Origin: Rhodospirillales bacterium
GTDB lineage: Bacteria; Pseudomonadota; Alphaproteobacteria; Dongiales; Dongiaceae
DNA length: 64,000 nucleotides
Direction of reading: 5' to 3'
Assembly: GCA_009885795.1 (NCBI GenBank)
Contig: VFKA01000020.1
Coordinates: forward strand, 62,001 to 126,000
A program made the position numbers and the translations under genes. Within the stretch, counting starts at the first letter, position 1. Each line of letters starts with the position of its first letter. The notes below the pieces were generated by a model that was not told where the DNA came from, searched no databases, and was given only the letters and a program-made list of their open reading frames with translations. Shown one piece after another: positions 9,962 to 18,166 of this stretch.

Positions 9962-10815
9962 GCGTGAAATTCCTGGTCGTCGATGGCTACAACCGCGAGG
10001 CCCGCGAGGAACTGGCGGCAGGCGGCGCTGCCCGCGCCGGCGACCTTTACGAGCGCATGCTGAAGCGCTGCCTTCCGGGCGCCGGCGTGGACATCCTGTT
10101 CCCGTCCGATCCCGGCGCGAAATTGCCCGCGGGCGCGGCGCTGGAACAATATGACGGCATCGCCTGGACCGGGTGCAGCCTGACCGTCTACGAGGACGAC
10201 CCGCGCGTCGGCGCGCAGATCGAACTGGCCAAGGCCGCCTTCCGGGCGCGGCGCCCTAGCTTCGGCAGTTGCTGGGCGGCGCAGATCGCCGTGGCGGCGG
10301 CGGGCGGCATCGTTCGCGCCAATCCGCGCGGGCGCGAGATGGGCATCGCGCGCAAGATCGGCCTCACGCCCGAGGGGCGCGGCCACCCGCTCTATGAGGG
10401 CAAGGCTTCGGTGTTCGACGCCTTCATCAGCCACGTGGACGAGATCACGCATTTGCCGGCGGGCTCGGTGCTGCTGGCCTCGAACGCCTTTACCCATGTC
10501 CAGGCGGTGGCGGTGACGCACCAGGGCGGCCAGTTCTGGGGGTTGCAATACCACCCCGAATACGACTTGCACGAGATGGCGCGGCTCACCTGGTGCCGGA
10601 TCGCCAAGCTGGTGAGCCTCGGCTTCTTCCGCGACCGCGAGGCGGCGGAGCGTTTCGTGGGGCTGCTCGAAACCCTGCACCAGGACCCCGGCCGCAAGGA
10701 CATCGCCTGGTTACTGGGGATCGACGAGGACGTCATGAACGAGGATGTGCGCTGCGCCGAGGTTCGCAACTGGATCGAGCGGCTGGTGCTGCCGGCCCGT
10801 GCGGCCGGCCGTTAA
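9958..10815 (+). CDS. Type 1 glutamine amidotransferase (GATase1-like)
   Basis: A 285-residue cytoplasmic protein with the class I glutamine amidotransferase triad. The nucleophile is C105 in SFGSCWAAQI, and the H199 and E201 pair is in QYHPEYD. The oxyanion-type turn around residues 70-74 (WTGCS) is also present. It is a stand-alone GMP-synthase-like amidotransferase domain with a helical C-terminal tail of about 80 residues. Family members include gamma-glutamyl hydrolases and stress-related amidotransferases, so the acceptor is unknown. The overlap with the upstream MFS exporter (ATGA) and GGAGGGACGTGC before the ATG support this start and coupled expression. Confidence 0.85.
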   Translation: MSVKFLVVDGYNREAREELAAGGAARAGDLYERMLKRCLPGAGVDILFPSDPGAKLPAGAALEQYDGIAWTGCSLTVYEDDPRVGAQIELAKAAFRARRPSFGSCWAAQIAVAAAGGIVRANPRGREMGIARKIGLTPEGRGHPLYEGKASVFDAFISHVDEITHLPAGSVLLASNAFTHVQAVAVTHQGGQFWGLQYHPEYDLHEMARLTWCRIAKLVSLGFFRDREAAERFVGLLETLHQDPGRKDIAWLLGIDEDVMNEDVRCAEVRNWIERLVLPARAAGR

Positions 10816-11000
10816 CCAAATTTACTATCCGAACCGTTATTCATTTCAGGTACATTGAACTGCGTCCAATCCGCAAGCTTAAGCCCCAACCGGCGGGATC
10901 GCTCCACCGATGCCTACGGCCCATCCGCGCTCCTTAGTTTCTCACGCGCGTTTTCGCGGCCGCCAGCGCGCTAATCCTGACACTGGCCGGGTACGGGGTC

Positions 11001-12410
11001 GTGCGCATGAGCGGCGATGCCTTGCGCGAAAACATCGTGCGCCAAGTCGATCGCAACAACGGCGCGATCGCCCGAATCCTGGCGAACAATGTGTGGCCGC
11101 GCTTCGGGAGTTTCATTGAAAGCGCCCACACCCAGGGCGCCGACACCATCAGGTCCGACGCCCGCACGGCGGAATTGCGCGCCGCCGTCGCGTCGCTCGT
11201 CGCCGGCACCGCCGTCCTCAAGGTGAAGCTCTACGATCTTGGCGCGTTCACCGCTTTTTCAACGGCCGAAGGGCAGATCGGGGAAAGTTACGATAGCGAC
11301 GAGGCATTTCAATCCGCCCGGCTCGGCATCGCCGCCAACGAACTGGAGTTTGCGGAACAATTCGAATCGATCGATGGCGTCCTCGCCGAACGCTGGGTGG
11401 TATCGAGCTATGTCCCGGTGCGGCCCGCGGCCAGCGGACGCGTCGAAGCCGTTGCCGAGGTCTATGCCGACGTGACCGATGCCTTGACCGGCATCCAGGC
11501 CGCCGAACGCCGGCAAATCGGGATTCTGGCCGTGGCCGGGCTGCTGGTGTTCGCGGCGCTTCTGGCCGTGGTCTGGCGCGCCGAGCGGCGGCTGGAGCGG
11601 GCGCACGCCCGCAATCTCGAACTCGCCGCCGGCGTGGCCCGTGCCGAGGCCGCCAGCCGCGCCAAATCCGATTTCATCGCCAACATGAGCCACGAACCGC
11701 GCACGCCCCTGAACGCCGTCATCGGCTTCGCCCAGATGATCAGGGACGAAATTCTAGGTCCCCTCGTCGAGGAGCGCTATCGAGGTTACGCGGCGGATAT
11801 CGCCGATTCCGGCGAACACCTGCTCGCCATCGTCAACGACATCCTCGATCTGGTGAACGTCGAAAACGGCCGCATGGACGTGCGCCGCGGGCGGTTCGAT
11901 CCAGCCGCGACGGCGGCGGGCGTCGCCAGGATGTTGCATCCGGTCGCGGCGCAAGCGGGCGTGGCGCGACTGTCCGATATCGCCGACGGCGCCATGACAA
12001 TGAACAACGATGAAGGCAAGATTCGCCAGATCATGGTCAATCTCCTTGCCAACGCCGTGAAGTTCACGGCTGCGGGCGGGCGGGTCGTACTCGCCGTCGC
12101 GCAAAGTCCCGGCGGAACGGTCATATCCGTGCGCGACACCGGCGTCGGCATGCGCGAGGAGGACATTCCGCTGGCGCTGGCGCCTTTCGGTCAACTTCAG
12201 GGGCCGCAAACCACCCATCGCGGCGGCAGCGGGATCGGCCTTCCGCTCTCCAAGTCGTTGGCCGAACTGCTGGGCGGCACGCTTGCCATCGACAGCAAAA
12301 CCGGTGTCGGCACGGTGGTGACGGTTCGATTCCCGCCCGAACGCGCCGCCGCGCAAACGCTCGAGGGCGACGAACTATTTAGCGCTTTGCCGATTTCGCG
12401 CGCGGTCTAG
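11001..12410 (+). CDS. Sensor histidine kinase; N-terminal helix in a shifted frame upstream
   Basis: Membrane-bound two-component sensor, 469 aa from a GTG at 11001. Order: extracytoplasmic sensor region (about 1-170), transmembrane helix (about 173-193), HisKA domain with phospho-acceptor H231 in NMSHEPRTPLN, then HATPase. The ATPase motifs are IMVNLLANAVKFT (N box), DTGVGM (G1) and GGSGIGLPL (G2). The H box has Pro where Leu is usual (HELRTPLN). A hydrophobic stretch that would be transmembrane helix 1 is encoded in the same frame directly upstream (10938-11000). It has no start codon there and is preceded by a TAG at 10935. A one-base shift would connect it to the ATG at 10910. No response regulator gene is adjacent. 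Confidence 0.8.
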   Translation: MRMSGDALRENIVRQVDRNNGAIARILANNVWPRFGSFIESAHTQGADTIRSDARTAELRAAVASLVAGTAVLKVKLYDLGAFTAFSTAEGQIGESYDSDEAFQSARLGIAANELEFAEQFESIDGVLAERWVVSSYVPVRPAASGRVEAVAEVYADVTDALTGIQAAERRQIGILAVAGLLVFAALLAVVWRAERRLERAHARNLELAAGVARAEAASRAKSDFIANMSHEPRTPLNAVIGFAQMIRDEILGPLVEERYRGYAADIADSGEHLLAIVNDILDLVNVENGRMDVRRGRFDPAATAAGVARMLHPVAAQAGVARLSDIADGAMTMNNDEGKIRQIMVNLLANAVKFTAAGGRVVLAVAQSPGGTVISVRDTGVGMREEDIPLALAPFGQLQGPQTTHRGGSGIGLPLSKSLAELLGGTLAIDSKTGVGTVVTVRFPPERAAAQTLEGDELFSALPISRAV

Positions 12411-13197
12411 CGCCATTGAGGAGGGCAAGCGCCTGGGCGTGCACCGCGGCGTCGCCCGCGGCGATGACCCGGTCGCCCGAGGCGAGCGTCAGCTTCCGGC
12501 CGCGCCAATCGGTCATGACCCCGCCCGCCCCTTCGATCACCGGCACCGCGGCCAGATAGTCGTAAATGTCCATGTTGGCCTCGACCACGAGGTCGCTAAA
12601 GCCGCTCGCCACCAGCGCATAGGCGTAGCAGTCGCTGCCATAGACCGTCTGGCGGCAGCGCTTGCGCACGCGCTCGAAGGCCGGGGCGGCGACGCGCTTG
12701 AACATGTGCGGCGAGGAGGCGAAGAGGGCGGCGTCGGATAGCCGCCCGCAATGCCGCGCGCGCACTTCCCGGCCGTTCATCAGCGTCGGCCAGCCATGGG
12801 CGCCGATCCAGCGTTCGCCCAGCGCCGGGTGATCGATGACGCCGAGAATGGGCACGCCGCGGCGGGTCAAGGCGATGAGGGTGCCGAAGAGCGGCCGGCC
12901 GGTGATGAAGGACTTGGTACCGTCGATCGGGTCGATGACCCAGACGAACTCGGCCCTAGGACGACGGTCGGCGTGTTCCTCGCCGACGACGCCGTGATCC
13001 GGGTGGCGCTTCCCCAGGATCTCGCGGATCGCGGCCTCGGCCTCGCGGTCGGCGATGGTGACCGGGCTGCGGTCGTCCTTGTGCATGACCTCGACGCCGG
13101 CGCGGAAATAGCGCCGTACGATCGCCCCGCTCGCGTCGGCGAGCCGATGGGCGAGGGCAAGAAATTCCTTCGGGCAGCGTGTTTCGACGCGCGACAT
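12379..13197 (-). CDS. hisN: Inositol monophosphatase family protein, HisN-type histidinol-phosphatase
   Basis: Mg2+-dependent phosphatase of 272 residues. The metal-binding motifs are GEEH (about residues 72-75) and DPIDGT (about 89-94), the latter in WVIDPIDGTKSFITGRPLFGTLIAL, which is characteristic of HisN-type histidinol-phosphate phosphatases. The distal NMDIYDYLAAVPVIEGAGG segment carries the third Asp. It would act at the penultimate step of histidine biosynthesis; inositol-1-phosphate activity cannot be excluded. I prefer the ATG at 13197 to a TTG 18 bases upstream. Its 3' end overlaps the convergent histidine kinase by 32 bases. Confidence 0.85.
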   Translation of the reverse strand: MSRVETRCPKEFLALAHRLADASGAIVRRYFRAGVEVMHKDDRSPVTIADREAEAAIREILGKRHPDHGVVGEEHADRRPRAEFVWVIDPIDGTKSFITGRPLFGTLIALTRRGVPILGVIDHPALGERWIGAHGWPTLMNGREVRARHCGRLSDAALFASSPHMFKRVAAPAFERVRKRCRQTVYGSDCYAYALVASGFSDLVVEANMDIYDYLAAVPVIEGAGGVMTDWRGRKLTLASGDRVIAAGDAAVHAQALALLNGARPRAKSAKR

Positions 13198-13220
13198 TTT
13201 GGGTTTGCTAGGCAATAGCT

Positions 13221-13295
13221 GTCATGCCCGCGCTTGACGCGGGCATCCATCCTTGCCGTCGCACCATGGATCGCCGGGCCACGCCCGGCGATGAC
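13221..13295. repeat. Dispersed palindromic repeat, family A copy 1
   Basis: This unit of about 75 bases is built of two hairpins. One is GCCCGCGcttgacGCGGGC, the other CGCCGGGCcacGCCCGGCG, flanked by GTCATG and GATGAC ends and linked by CATCCAT...ACCATGGAT. Related units occur at 37393-37467 (same orientation) and 50022-50097 (reverse orientation). These are classic alphaproteobacterial REP-like elements. Confidence 0.85.
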
Positions 13296-13330
13296 AATTG
13301 GGGGTGGGTCATCGTCAACAAGATTCGGTA

Positions 13331-13885
13331 CTACGGGAGCGGCTTTGGGGAATCGCTGAGCGTGCGCAGATAGGCGATGAGCGCGGCGCGGTCTTCGGCC
13401 TTTTTCATGCCGGCGAATGTCATCTTCGTGCCCGGCGCGTAGGTCTTGGGCGAAGCGAGGAACTTGTCGAGCTGCTCGTAGCCCCAAGGCTCGGTCAGGC
13501 CGGCGATGGCGGGAGAATACGCGAACTCCGCCACAAGCGCCGGCTTGGCGCCGACGATGTCCCAGAGATTCGGGCCGACCTTCTTGGCGCCGTCCTTCAC
13601 GAAGGTGTGGCAAGAGGCGCAACGCTTGGCGAGATCTTTGCCCGCCGCCGGGTCGGCACCCGCCAGCAAGGCCGCGATCGAGGGGGCTTCCTCGGCCGGC
13701 GCCGCCGCTTCCTCGGCGGGTGCGGCCGCTTCCTCGACCGCCGCCTCTTGCTCGGGCACGCCAGCCGTAGCGTGTTCCGTCGCCTTGGGCCGGACCAGGA
13801 GATCGGCGGCGAACCCCGTCGCCATGGCGACGATGCCCGCGAGCAAGACGGCGCCGACGATCTTGTTGAACTCCAGGCTGGACAT
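13331..13885 (-). CDS. Membrane-anchored c-type cytochrome (CycM/c552-like)
   Basis: Electron carrier of 184 residues. An uncleaved N-terminal membrane anchor (residues about 8-30) is followed by an Ala/Glu/Pro-rich linker (about 40-70) and a class I cytochrome c domain. The haem site is C89-A-S-C92-H93 and the axial methionine is M155 in PGTKMTF. The anchor-linker-domain layout is that of CycM, which passes electrons from the bc1 complex to aa3 oxidase at the periplasmic face. It is divergent from kdsB, an arrangement common in alphaproteobacteria. The acidic repeats (AAPAEEA) in the linker are low-complexity. Confidence 0.88.
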   Translation of the reverse strand: MSSLEFNKIVGAVLLAGIVAMATGFAADLLVRPKATEHATAGVPEQEAAVEEAAAPAEEAAAPAEEAPSIAALLAGADPAAGKDLAKRCASCHTFVKDGAKKVGPNLWDIVGAKPALVAEFAYSPAIAGLTEPWGYEQLDKFLASPKTYAPGTKMTFAGMKKAEDRAALIAYLRTLSDSPKPLP

Positions 13886-13983
13886 GAATCGGAATGTAGC
13901 GGCTTGGACGGCTTTTGTCCAACGGTCGGGCCGCGACGACGGGGATTTCCGAGCGCCGCATCGGCCTGTATGGTCGCATTCTC

Positions 13984-14742
13984 ATGACCGCCGCCTTGAA
14001 CCCGATCGTCATCATCCCCGCGCGATTGGCCGCCACGCGCCTGCCGGGCAAGCCGCTCGCCGATATCCATGGCGAGCCCATGATCGTGCGCGTCTGGCGC
14101 CGGGCCGTGGCCGCCGATATCGGCCCGGTCGTGGTGGCCGTAGGCGACAAGGAAATCGCCGACGCCATCGGGGCGGCCGGCGGCAAGGCGGTAATGACAA
14201 AGGTCGACCATGCCAGCGGCTCGGACCGGATCTTCGAAGCGGTCGAGCGGGTGGACCCGGGCCGGCGGCACGATGTCGTTGTCAACCTCCAGGGCGACCT
14301 GCCGACCATCGAACCCTCATCCGTGCGGCGCGCGCTCGCTCCCCTCGACGAGGGCGAGGTCGCCATCGCCACCATCGCCTCGGAAATCACCAGGCCGGAT
14401 GAGCGGACCGACCCCAACGTGGTGAAGGCGGTGGCGGCGATCGATCCCACGACTCGAATCGGGCGGGCGCTCTATTTCAGCCGCTTGCCCGTGCCGTCGG
14501 GGGACGGGCCGCTCTACCATCACATCGGCCTCTACGCCTTTCGCCGCGACGCGCTAGCGCGTTTCGTTAAATTGCCGCCGAGTATTCTCGAACTTCGCGA
14601 GCGGCTGGAGCAGCTGCGCGCGCTCGAAGCCGGGATGCGCATCGACGTGGCGCTCGTTGACACGATTCCACTCGGCGTCGATACTCCGGCCGACCTCGCG
14701 CGCGCCCGCGCGCTTCTCGCCCACGATTCCAAGCCTTCATGA
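13984..14742 (+). CDS. kdsB: 3-deoxy-manno-octulosonate cytidylyltransferase
   Basis: Activates KDO as CMP-KDO for lipid A/LPS core synthesis in the cytoplasm. The protein is 252 aa, the usual length. Family signatures: nucleotide-binding IIPARLAATRLPGKPLADI near the N-terminus, SGSDRIFEA, NLQGDLP, and YFSRLPVP with HHIGLYAFRRDAL. The ATG at 13984 begins the conserved N-terminal strand; the frame continues upstream without similarity. Its stop overlaps the ATG of the prephenate dehydratase gene (ATGA at 14739-14742). Confidence 0.95.
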   Translation: MTAALNPIVIIPARLAATRLPGKPLADIHGEPMIVRVWRRAVAADIGPVVVAVGDKEIADAIGAAGGKAVMTKVDHASGSDRIFEAVERVDPGRRHDVVVNLQGDLPTIEPSSVRRALAPLDEGEVAIATIASEITRPDERTDPNVVKAVAAIDPTTRIGRALYFSRLPVPSGDGPLYHHIGLYAFRRDALARFVKLPPSILELRERLEQLRALEAGMRIDVALVDTIPLGVDTPADLARARALLAHDSKPS

Positions 14743-15602
14743 CCGACGGCCCCCGCGATATGAAGCGTCTCATCGCCTTTCAGGGCGCGCTTGGCGCCTA
14801 TTCCAATCTCGCCTGCCGGCACGCCTACCCCGAGATGGAGCCGCTGCCCTGCGAGACCTTCGAGGACACCTTCGCCGCCGCGCGCGAGAGCCGCGCCGAT
14901 CTCGCCATGATCCCGATCGAGAACTCGGTGGCGGGGCGCGTCGCCGACATCCATCATCTGCTGCCGGGCTCGGGCCTGCATATCGTGGCCGAGCATTTCC
15001 AGCGCGTGAATCACTGTCTTCTCGCGCCCAAGGGCGCCAGCCTCGCCGGCCTCAAAACGGTGGCGAGCCACATCCACGCGCTCTCGCAGTGCCGTAATCT
15101 TATCCGCGAGATGGGGCTAAAGCCGCTGGTGCGCGCCGACACCGCCGGGGCCGCCGCCGAAATCGCCGAGAAGGGCGACAAGACAACCGCGGCAATCGCC
15201 TCGTCGCTCGCCGCCGAGATCTACGGGTTGGCGATTCTGCGCGAGAACATCGAGGACGCGGAACACAACACCACGCGCTTCATCATCATGGCGCGCGAAC
15301 CCATCGACGTCGACGCGGCGGCAGGGCCGGTGATCACCAGCTTCGTCTTCCGCGTGCGCTCCGTGCCGGCCGCGCTCTACAAGGCGCTCGGCGGATTTGC
15401 CACCAACGGCGTCAACATCACCAAGCTCGAAAGCTACATTACCGACGGCAGCTTCGCGGTCGCCCAGTTCTACGCCGACATCGAGGGCCACCCGGACGAG
15501 CGCCCGGTGCGCCTGGCGCTCGAGGAATTGAGCTTCTTCTCGCGCGAGGTACGGATCCTGGGGGTCTATCCGGCCCACGCCCACCGAAGCGGGCGGGATT
15601 AA
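14739..15602 (+). CDS. pheA: Prephenate dehydratase
   Basis: Converts prephenate to phenylpyruvate in phenylalanine synthesis; 287 aa. The N-terminal catalytic domain has the substrate motifs GALGAYSN, PIENSVAG and NTTRFIIM. The C-terminal ACT regulatory domain (about residues 195-280) contains the GVNITKLESY segment that binds phenylalanine for feedback inhibition. There is no chorismate mutase domain, as is usual outside gamma-proteobacteria. It overlaps kdsB by 4 bases and the convergent nudC by 4 bases, a gene order conserved in alphaproteobacteria. Confidence 0.95.
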   Translation: MTDGPRDMKRLIAFQGALGAYSNLACRHAYPEMEPLPCETFEDTFAAARESRADLAMIPIENSVAGRVADIHHLLPGSGLHIVAEHFQRVNHCLLAPKGASLAGLKTVASHIHALSQCRNLIREMGLKPLVRADTAGAAAEIAEKGDKTTAAIASSLAAEIYGLAILRENIEDAEHNTTRFIIMAREPIDVDAAAGPVITSFVFRVRSVPAALYKALGGFATNGVNITKLESYITDGSFAVAQFYADIEGHPDERPVRLALEELSFFSREVRILGVYPAHAHRSGRD

Positions 15603-16510
15603 ACCTCCGCCAGCCAATCCTCGATCAGGCGGCGGGCGATCGAATCCTTGCGCGGCAGGCGAAAGTGCTCGTCCTCGGGCGAGGCCAGCAGTTCGTCGCG
15701 GGTGTACCAGCGCGCGGTCTCGAGCTCGTCCTCGGCGACGTCGAGCCGCGATGAGAGCGCGCGGGCTGTGAAGCCCAGCATGATCGAGGCCGGGAACGGC
15801 CAGGGCTGCGAGGAGCGGTAGCGCACATCGGCGACCTCGATGCCGATCTCCTCCTTCACCTCGCGGCGCACCGCGTCTTCCAGGCTCTCGCCCGGCTCGA
15901 CGAAGCCGGCGAGGACCGAGTGCATGCCCGGCGGCCAGATTTTCTGCCGGCCGAGTACGATGCGCCCGCCATCCTCGACCAGCATGATGACCGCGGGGTC
16001 GGTGCGCGGGAAATGTTCGGCCTTGCAGGCCGGATTGGCGCAGCGGCGCAAATGGCCGGCGGCGGCGCTTTCGCTCGGGCCGCCGCACACGCCGCAATAG
16101 CCGTGGCGACTATGCCAATGCACGAGCCCGCGGGCATAGGCGAGAAGCGCGCCGTCGCGCCGGCTCAACACCGGGCCGACGCTGCGCAGGTCGGCGAAGG
16201 CGTGCGCCTCGGGCAGGAGCGGCGCCGGATCGTCCCAATGCGATAGATCGACGGCGAAATGCGCGCGCGCCTCGACGAGGCCGAGGAAGACGATCTGGCG
16301 CCCGGCTTCGGCCGCGGCCGGCAAGGCGAGGTAGCCGGCCTCCGGCTGGGCGCCCTCGCGGATCAGGTTCAGCGAACGCCAGACGGGCACGAAGGCGCTC
16401 GCCGGATCCCCGATCCGCTCGGCCAGCCAGATCGAATCGGCGCGCCGGTGCGCCGCCCGGTCGAGGCCGACGCCGACATAGTAGTTGGTCCTCTCGCGCT
16501 CAGCCGCCAT
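15599..16510 (-). CDS. nudC: NADH pyrophosphatase / NAD-cap decapping hydrolase
   Basis: Nudix hydrolase of 303 residues that cleaves NAD(H) and NAD-capped RNA 5' ends. The zinc ribbon is C139, C142, C157 and C162. The Nudix box spans residues 202-224 with the E217-V-K-E220-E221 core. The NudC-specific downstream motif SQPWPFPASIML, which includes the QPWPFPxS signature distinguishing NADH pyrophosphatases, is present. It overlaps the convergent pheA by 4 bases at its 3' end, and its start overlaps the end of the upstream terC-like gene by 11 bases, suggesting co-transcription. Confidence 0.94.
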   Translation of the reverse strand: MAAERERTNYYVGVGLDRAAHRRADSIWLAERIGDPASAFVPVWRSLNLIREGAQPEAGYLALPAAAEAGRQIVFLGLVEARAHFAVDLSHWDDPAPLLPEAHAFADLRSVGPVLSRRDGALLAYARGLVHWHSRHGYCGVCGGPSESAAAGHLRRCANPACKAEHFPRTDPAVIMLVEDGGRIVLGRQKIWPPGMHSVLAGFVEPGESLEDAVRREVKEEIGIEVADVRYRSSQPWPFPASIMLGFTARALSSRLDVAEDELETARWYTRDELLASPEDEHFRLPRKDSIARRLIEDWLAEV

Positions 16511-17264
16511 GGCCGCCTTCCCCGGTGCTGTAGGGCTGGCGCAGATGGACCGGCCGCGCGCGGCGGCGCTTGGCCAGGAGATTGAGGCCCTCGACCATCA
16601 CCGAGAACGCCATTGCCGAATAGATGTAGCCCTTCGGGATGTGGAACCCGAGACCATCGGCGACCAGGCTGGTGCCGATCATGAGCAGGAAGCTCAAGGC
16701 CAGCATCTTCACGGTCGGGTGGCGGTGGACGAAGCCCGCGACCGCCCCGGCCGCCGCCAGCATCACCGCCATGGCGATGATCACGGCGGCGAACATGATC
16801 TCGATGTGATCGGCCATGCCAACCGCGGTGATGACCGAATCGAGGGAGAACACGATATCGAGCACGGCGATCTGCGCGATCACGGCGGCAAAGGCCTTGG
16901 CCACGCGCGCCGAGCGCTCGCCTTCCTCGCCTTCGAGCGAGCCGTGAATCTCATGCGTCGATTTGTAAATGAGGAAGAGGCCCCCCAAGATCAGCACGAG
17001 ATCGCGCCAGGAGATGGTGTGGTCGAAGACGGTCCAGAGCGGCGCCGTCAGGCCGACGATCCAGGCGATCGACGCCAGCAGCATGAGCCGCGTCACCAAC
17101 GCCGCCACGAGCCCGAACCGGCGCGCCGTGGCGCGCTGGTGCTCCGGCAGTTTCTCCACCAGCACGGCGATGAAGACGAGGTTGTCGATGCCAAGCACGA
17201 TCTCGAGGGCGGTGAGGGTCAGCAGACTGACCCAGGCGTTCGCGTCGCCAAGCAGTTCGATCAT
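16500..17264 (-). CDS. TerC family integral membrane protein
   Basis: Polytopic inner-membrane protein of 254 residues with about seven hydrophobic helices. It shows the TerC signatures EIVLGIDNLVFIAVL near the N-terminus and DIVFSLDSVITAVG in the second half, each with the Asp/Asn pair typical of this family. Related proteins are linked to metal (manganese) export and tellurite resistance; the ion here is not determined. The ATG at 17264 is preceded by a strong CCGGAGGACG ribosome-binding site, which is also the first part of a 55-base direct repeat (17271-17325). Confidence 0.9.
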   Translation of the reverse strand: MIELLGDANAWVSLLTLTALEIVLGIDNLVFIAVLVEKLPEHQRATARRFGLVAALVTRLMLLASIAWIVGLTAPLWTVFDHTISWRDLVLILGGLFLIYKSTHEIHGSLEGEEGERSARVAKAFAAVIAQIAVLDIVFSLDSVITAVGMADHIEIMFAAVIIAMAVMLAAAGAVAGFVHRHPTVKMLALSFLLMIGTSLVADGLGFHIPKGYIYSAMAFSVMVEGLNLLAKRRRARPVHLRQPYSTGEGGHGG

Positions 17265-17270
17265 GGTTCA

Positions 17271-17325
17271 CGTCCTCCGGATTCCCGTTCCGGCAATTCG
17301 TACGCGAATTTCCGGGACGGGACAC
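17271..17325. repeat. 55-base repeat, family C copy 1
   Basis: This stretch is 46/55 identical by hand alignment to 18112-18166 in direct orientation. It contains the inner dyad AATTCGTACGCGAATT and outer complementary CCCGT/ACGGG arms, so the RNA can fold. Here it overlaps the terC ribosome-binding site and leader. Confidence 0.75.
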
Positions 17326-17375
17326 TGGTTATACCGCGCCATCGCCCCGCCACAATGTTAGGATCGACTATCGCC

Positions 17376-18032
17376 ATGAAACACGGACGAGCCCAGCGCG
17401 CGCTTGCGATCCTGCTATGCGTTCTGTTGCCGATAGCGGCGGCGGCCGATCCCGGCCCGATGGTGAAGGCCGGCATGCTCAAGTATGCCGTCCTGCGCAA
17501 CGGCGAAAGAATCGGCACGCAGACCGTCGAGTTCCGCCCGGAGGGCGAGCGGTTGACGGTCGAGACCCGCATCGATGCCCGAATCACGCTTCTGGGTGTT
17601 CCGTTGTTCCACCTCCATCATGAAGCGCGCGAACAGTGGATCGATGGCAGGCTGGCCGTTTTCCTGTCGAAGACCGATGACGACGGCGAGGCGCGGGAGG
17701 TCGAGGCGCGGATCGACGGCGAAACACTGGCGGTCATCTATAATGGGCGCCCGCGCCGCGCGCCGGCCGGCATCCTGCCGGGCAGCTTGTGGCACCCCGA
17801 TACGGTCGAGGCCACGGCGCTGTTCGATCCCTTCCGCGGCAAGGTCTGGAACGTGCGGGTGGCGGACAAGGGCGTCGAACTCCTGGAGGTGCGGGGCGCG
17901 GTCATGGCGACGCGGCGCTATGACATCGGCGGCGACGTGGTCCGCGAGGTCTGGTACGGCCCGGACGGCGAGATCGCGCGCGTGCGCTTTCCGGCCAAGG
18001 ATGGCAGCTGGGTGACGCTCGAACTCGAGTGA
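17376..18032 (+). CDS. Secreted DUF6134-like protein
   Basis: Predicted periplasmic protein of 218 residues. A basic N-terminus (MKHGRAQRA) and a hydrophobic core (LAILLCVLLPIAAA) form a signal peptide ending near AAADP. The mature part is beta-rich and matches my recollection of the DUF6134 pattern: YAVLRNGERIGTQTVEF, VETRIDARITLLGVPLFHLHHEAREQW, and later RRYDIGGDVVREVWYGPDGEIARVRF. No catalytic motif is evident and the function is unknown. The ATG at 17376 is chosen because it opens the signal peptide. The gene is flanked on both sides by direct copies of a 55-base palindromic repeat. Confidence 0.75.
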   Translation: MKHGRAQRALAILLCVLLPIAAAADPGPMVKAGMLKYAVLRNGERIGTQTVEFRPEGERLTVETRIDARITLLGVPLFHLHHEAREQWIDGRLAVFLSKTDDDGEAREVEARIDGETLAVIYNGRPRRAPAGILPGSLWHPDTVEATALFDPFRGKVWNVRVADKGVELLEVRGAVMATRRYDIGGDVVREVWYGPDGEIARVRFPAKDGSWVTLELE

Positions 18033-18111
18033 GGCGGCGTCGGCCGCTGTCGCGGCATGCGTGAATCAGGCTTGTACGGTTGCGTTCGCAACAAGATTGT
18101 TCTGGAGCCAT

Positions 18112-18166
18112 CGTCCTCCGGTGTCCCGTCCCAGAAATTCGTAAACGAATTTCCGGGGCAGGACAC
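18112..18166. repeat. 55-base repeat, family C copy 2
   Basis: Second direct copy, starting CGTCCTCCGG and ending GGACAC like the first. It contains AATTCGTAAACGAATT as the inner dyad. It abuts the stop codon of the carbonic anhydrase gene (minus strand), so here it would act as a 3' hairpin for that gene. Confidence 0.75.

Noticed and set aside
12867-14450. A 527-codon minus-strand frame spanning hisN, cytochrome c and kdsB
   Set aside because: It covers three confident genes in other frames and includes translated repeat sequence, so it is a shadow.
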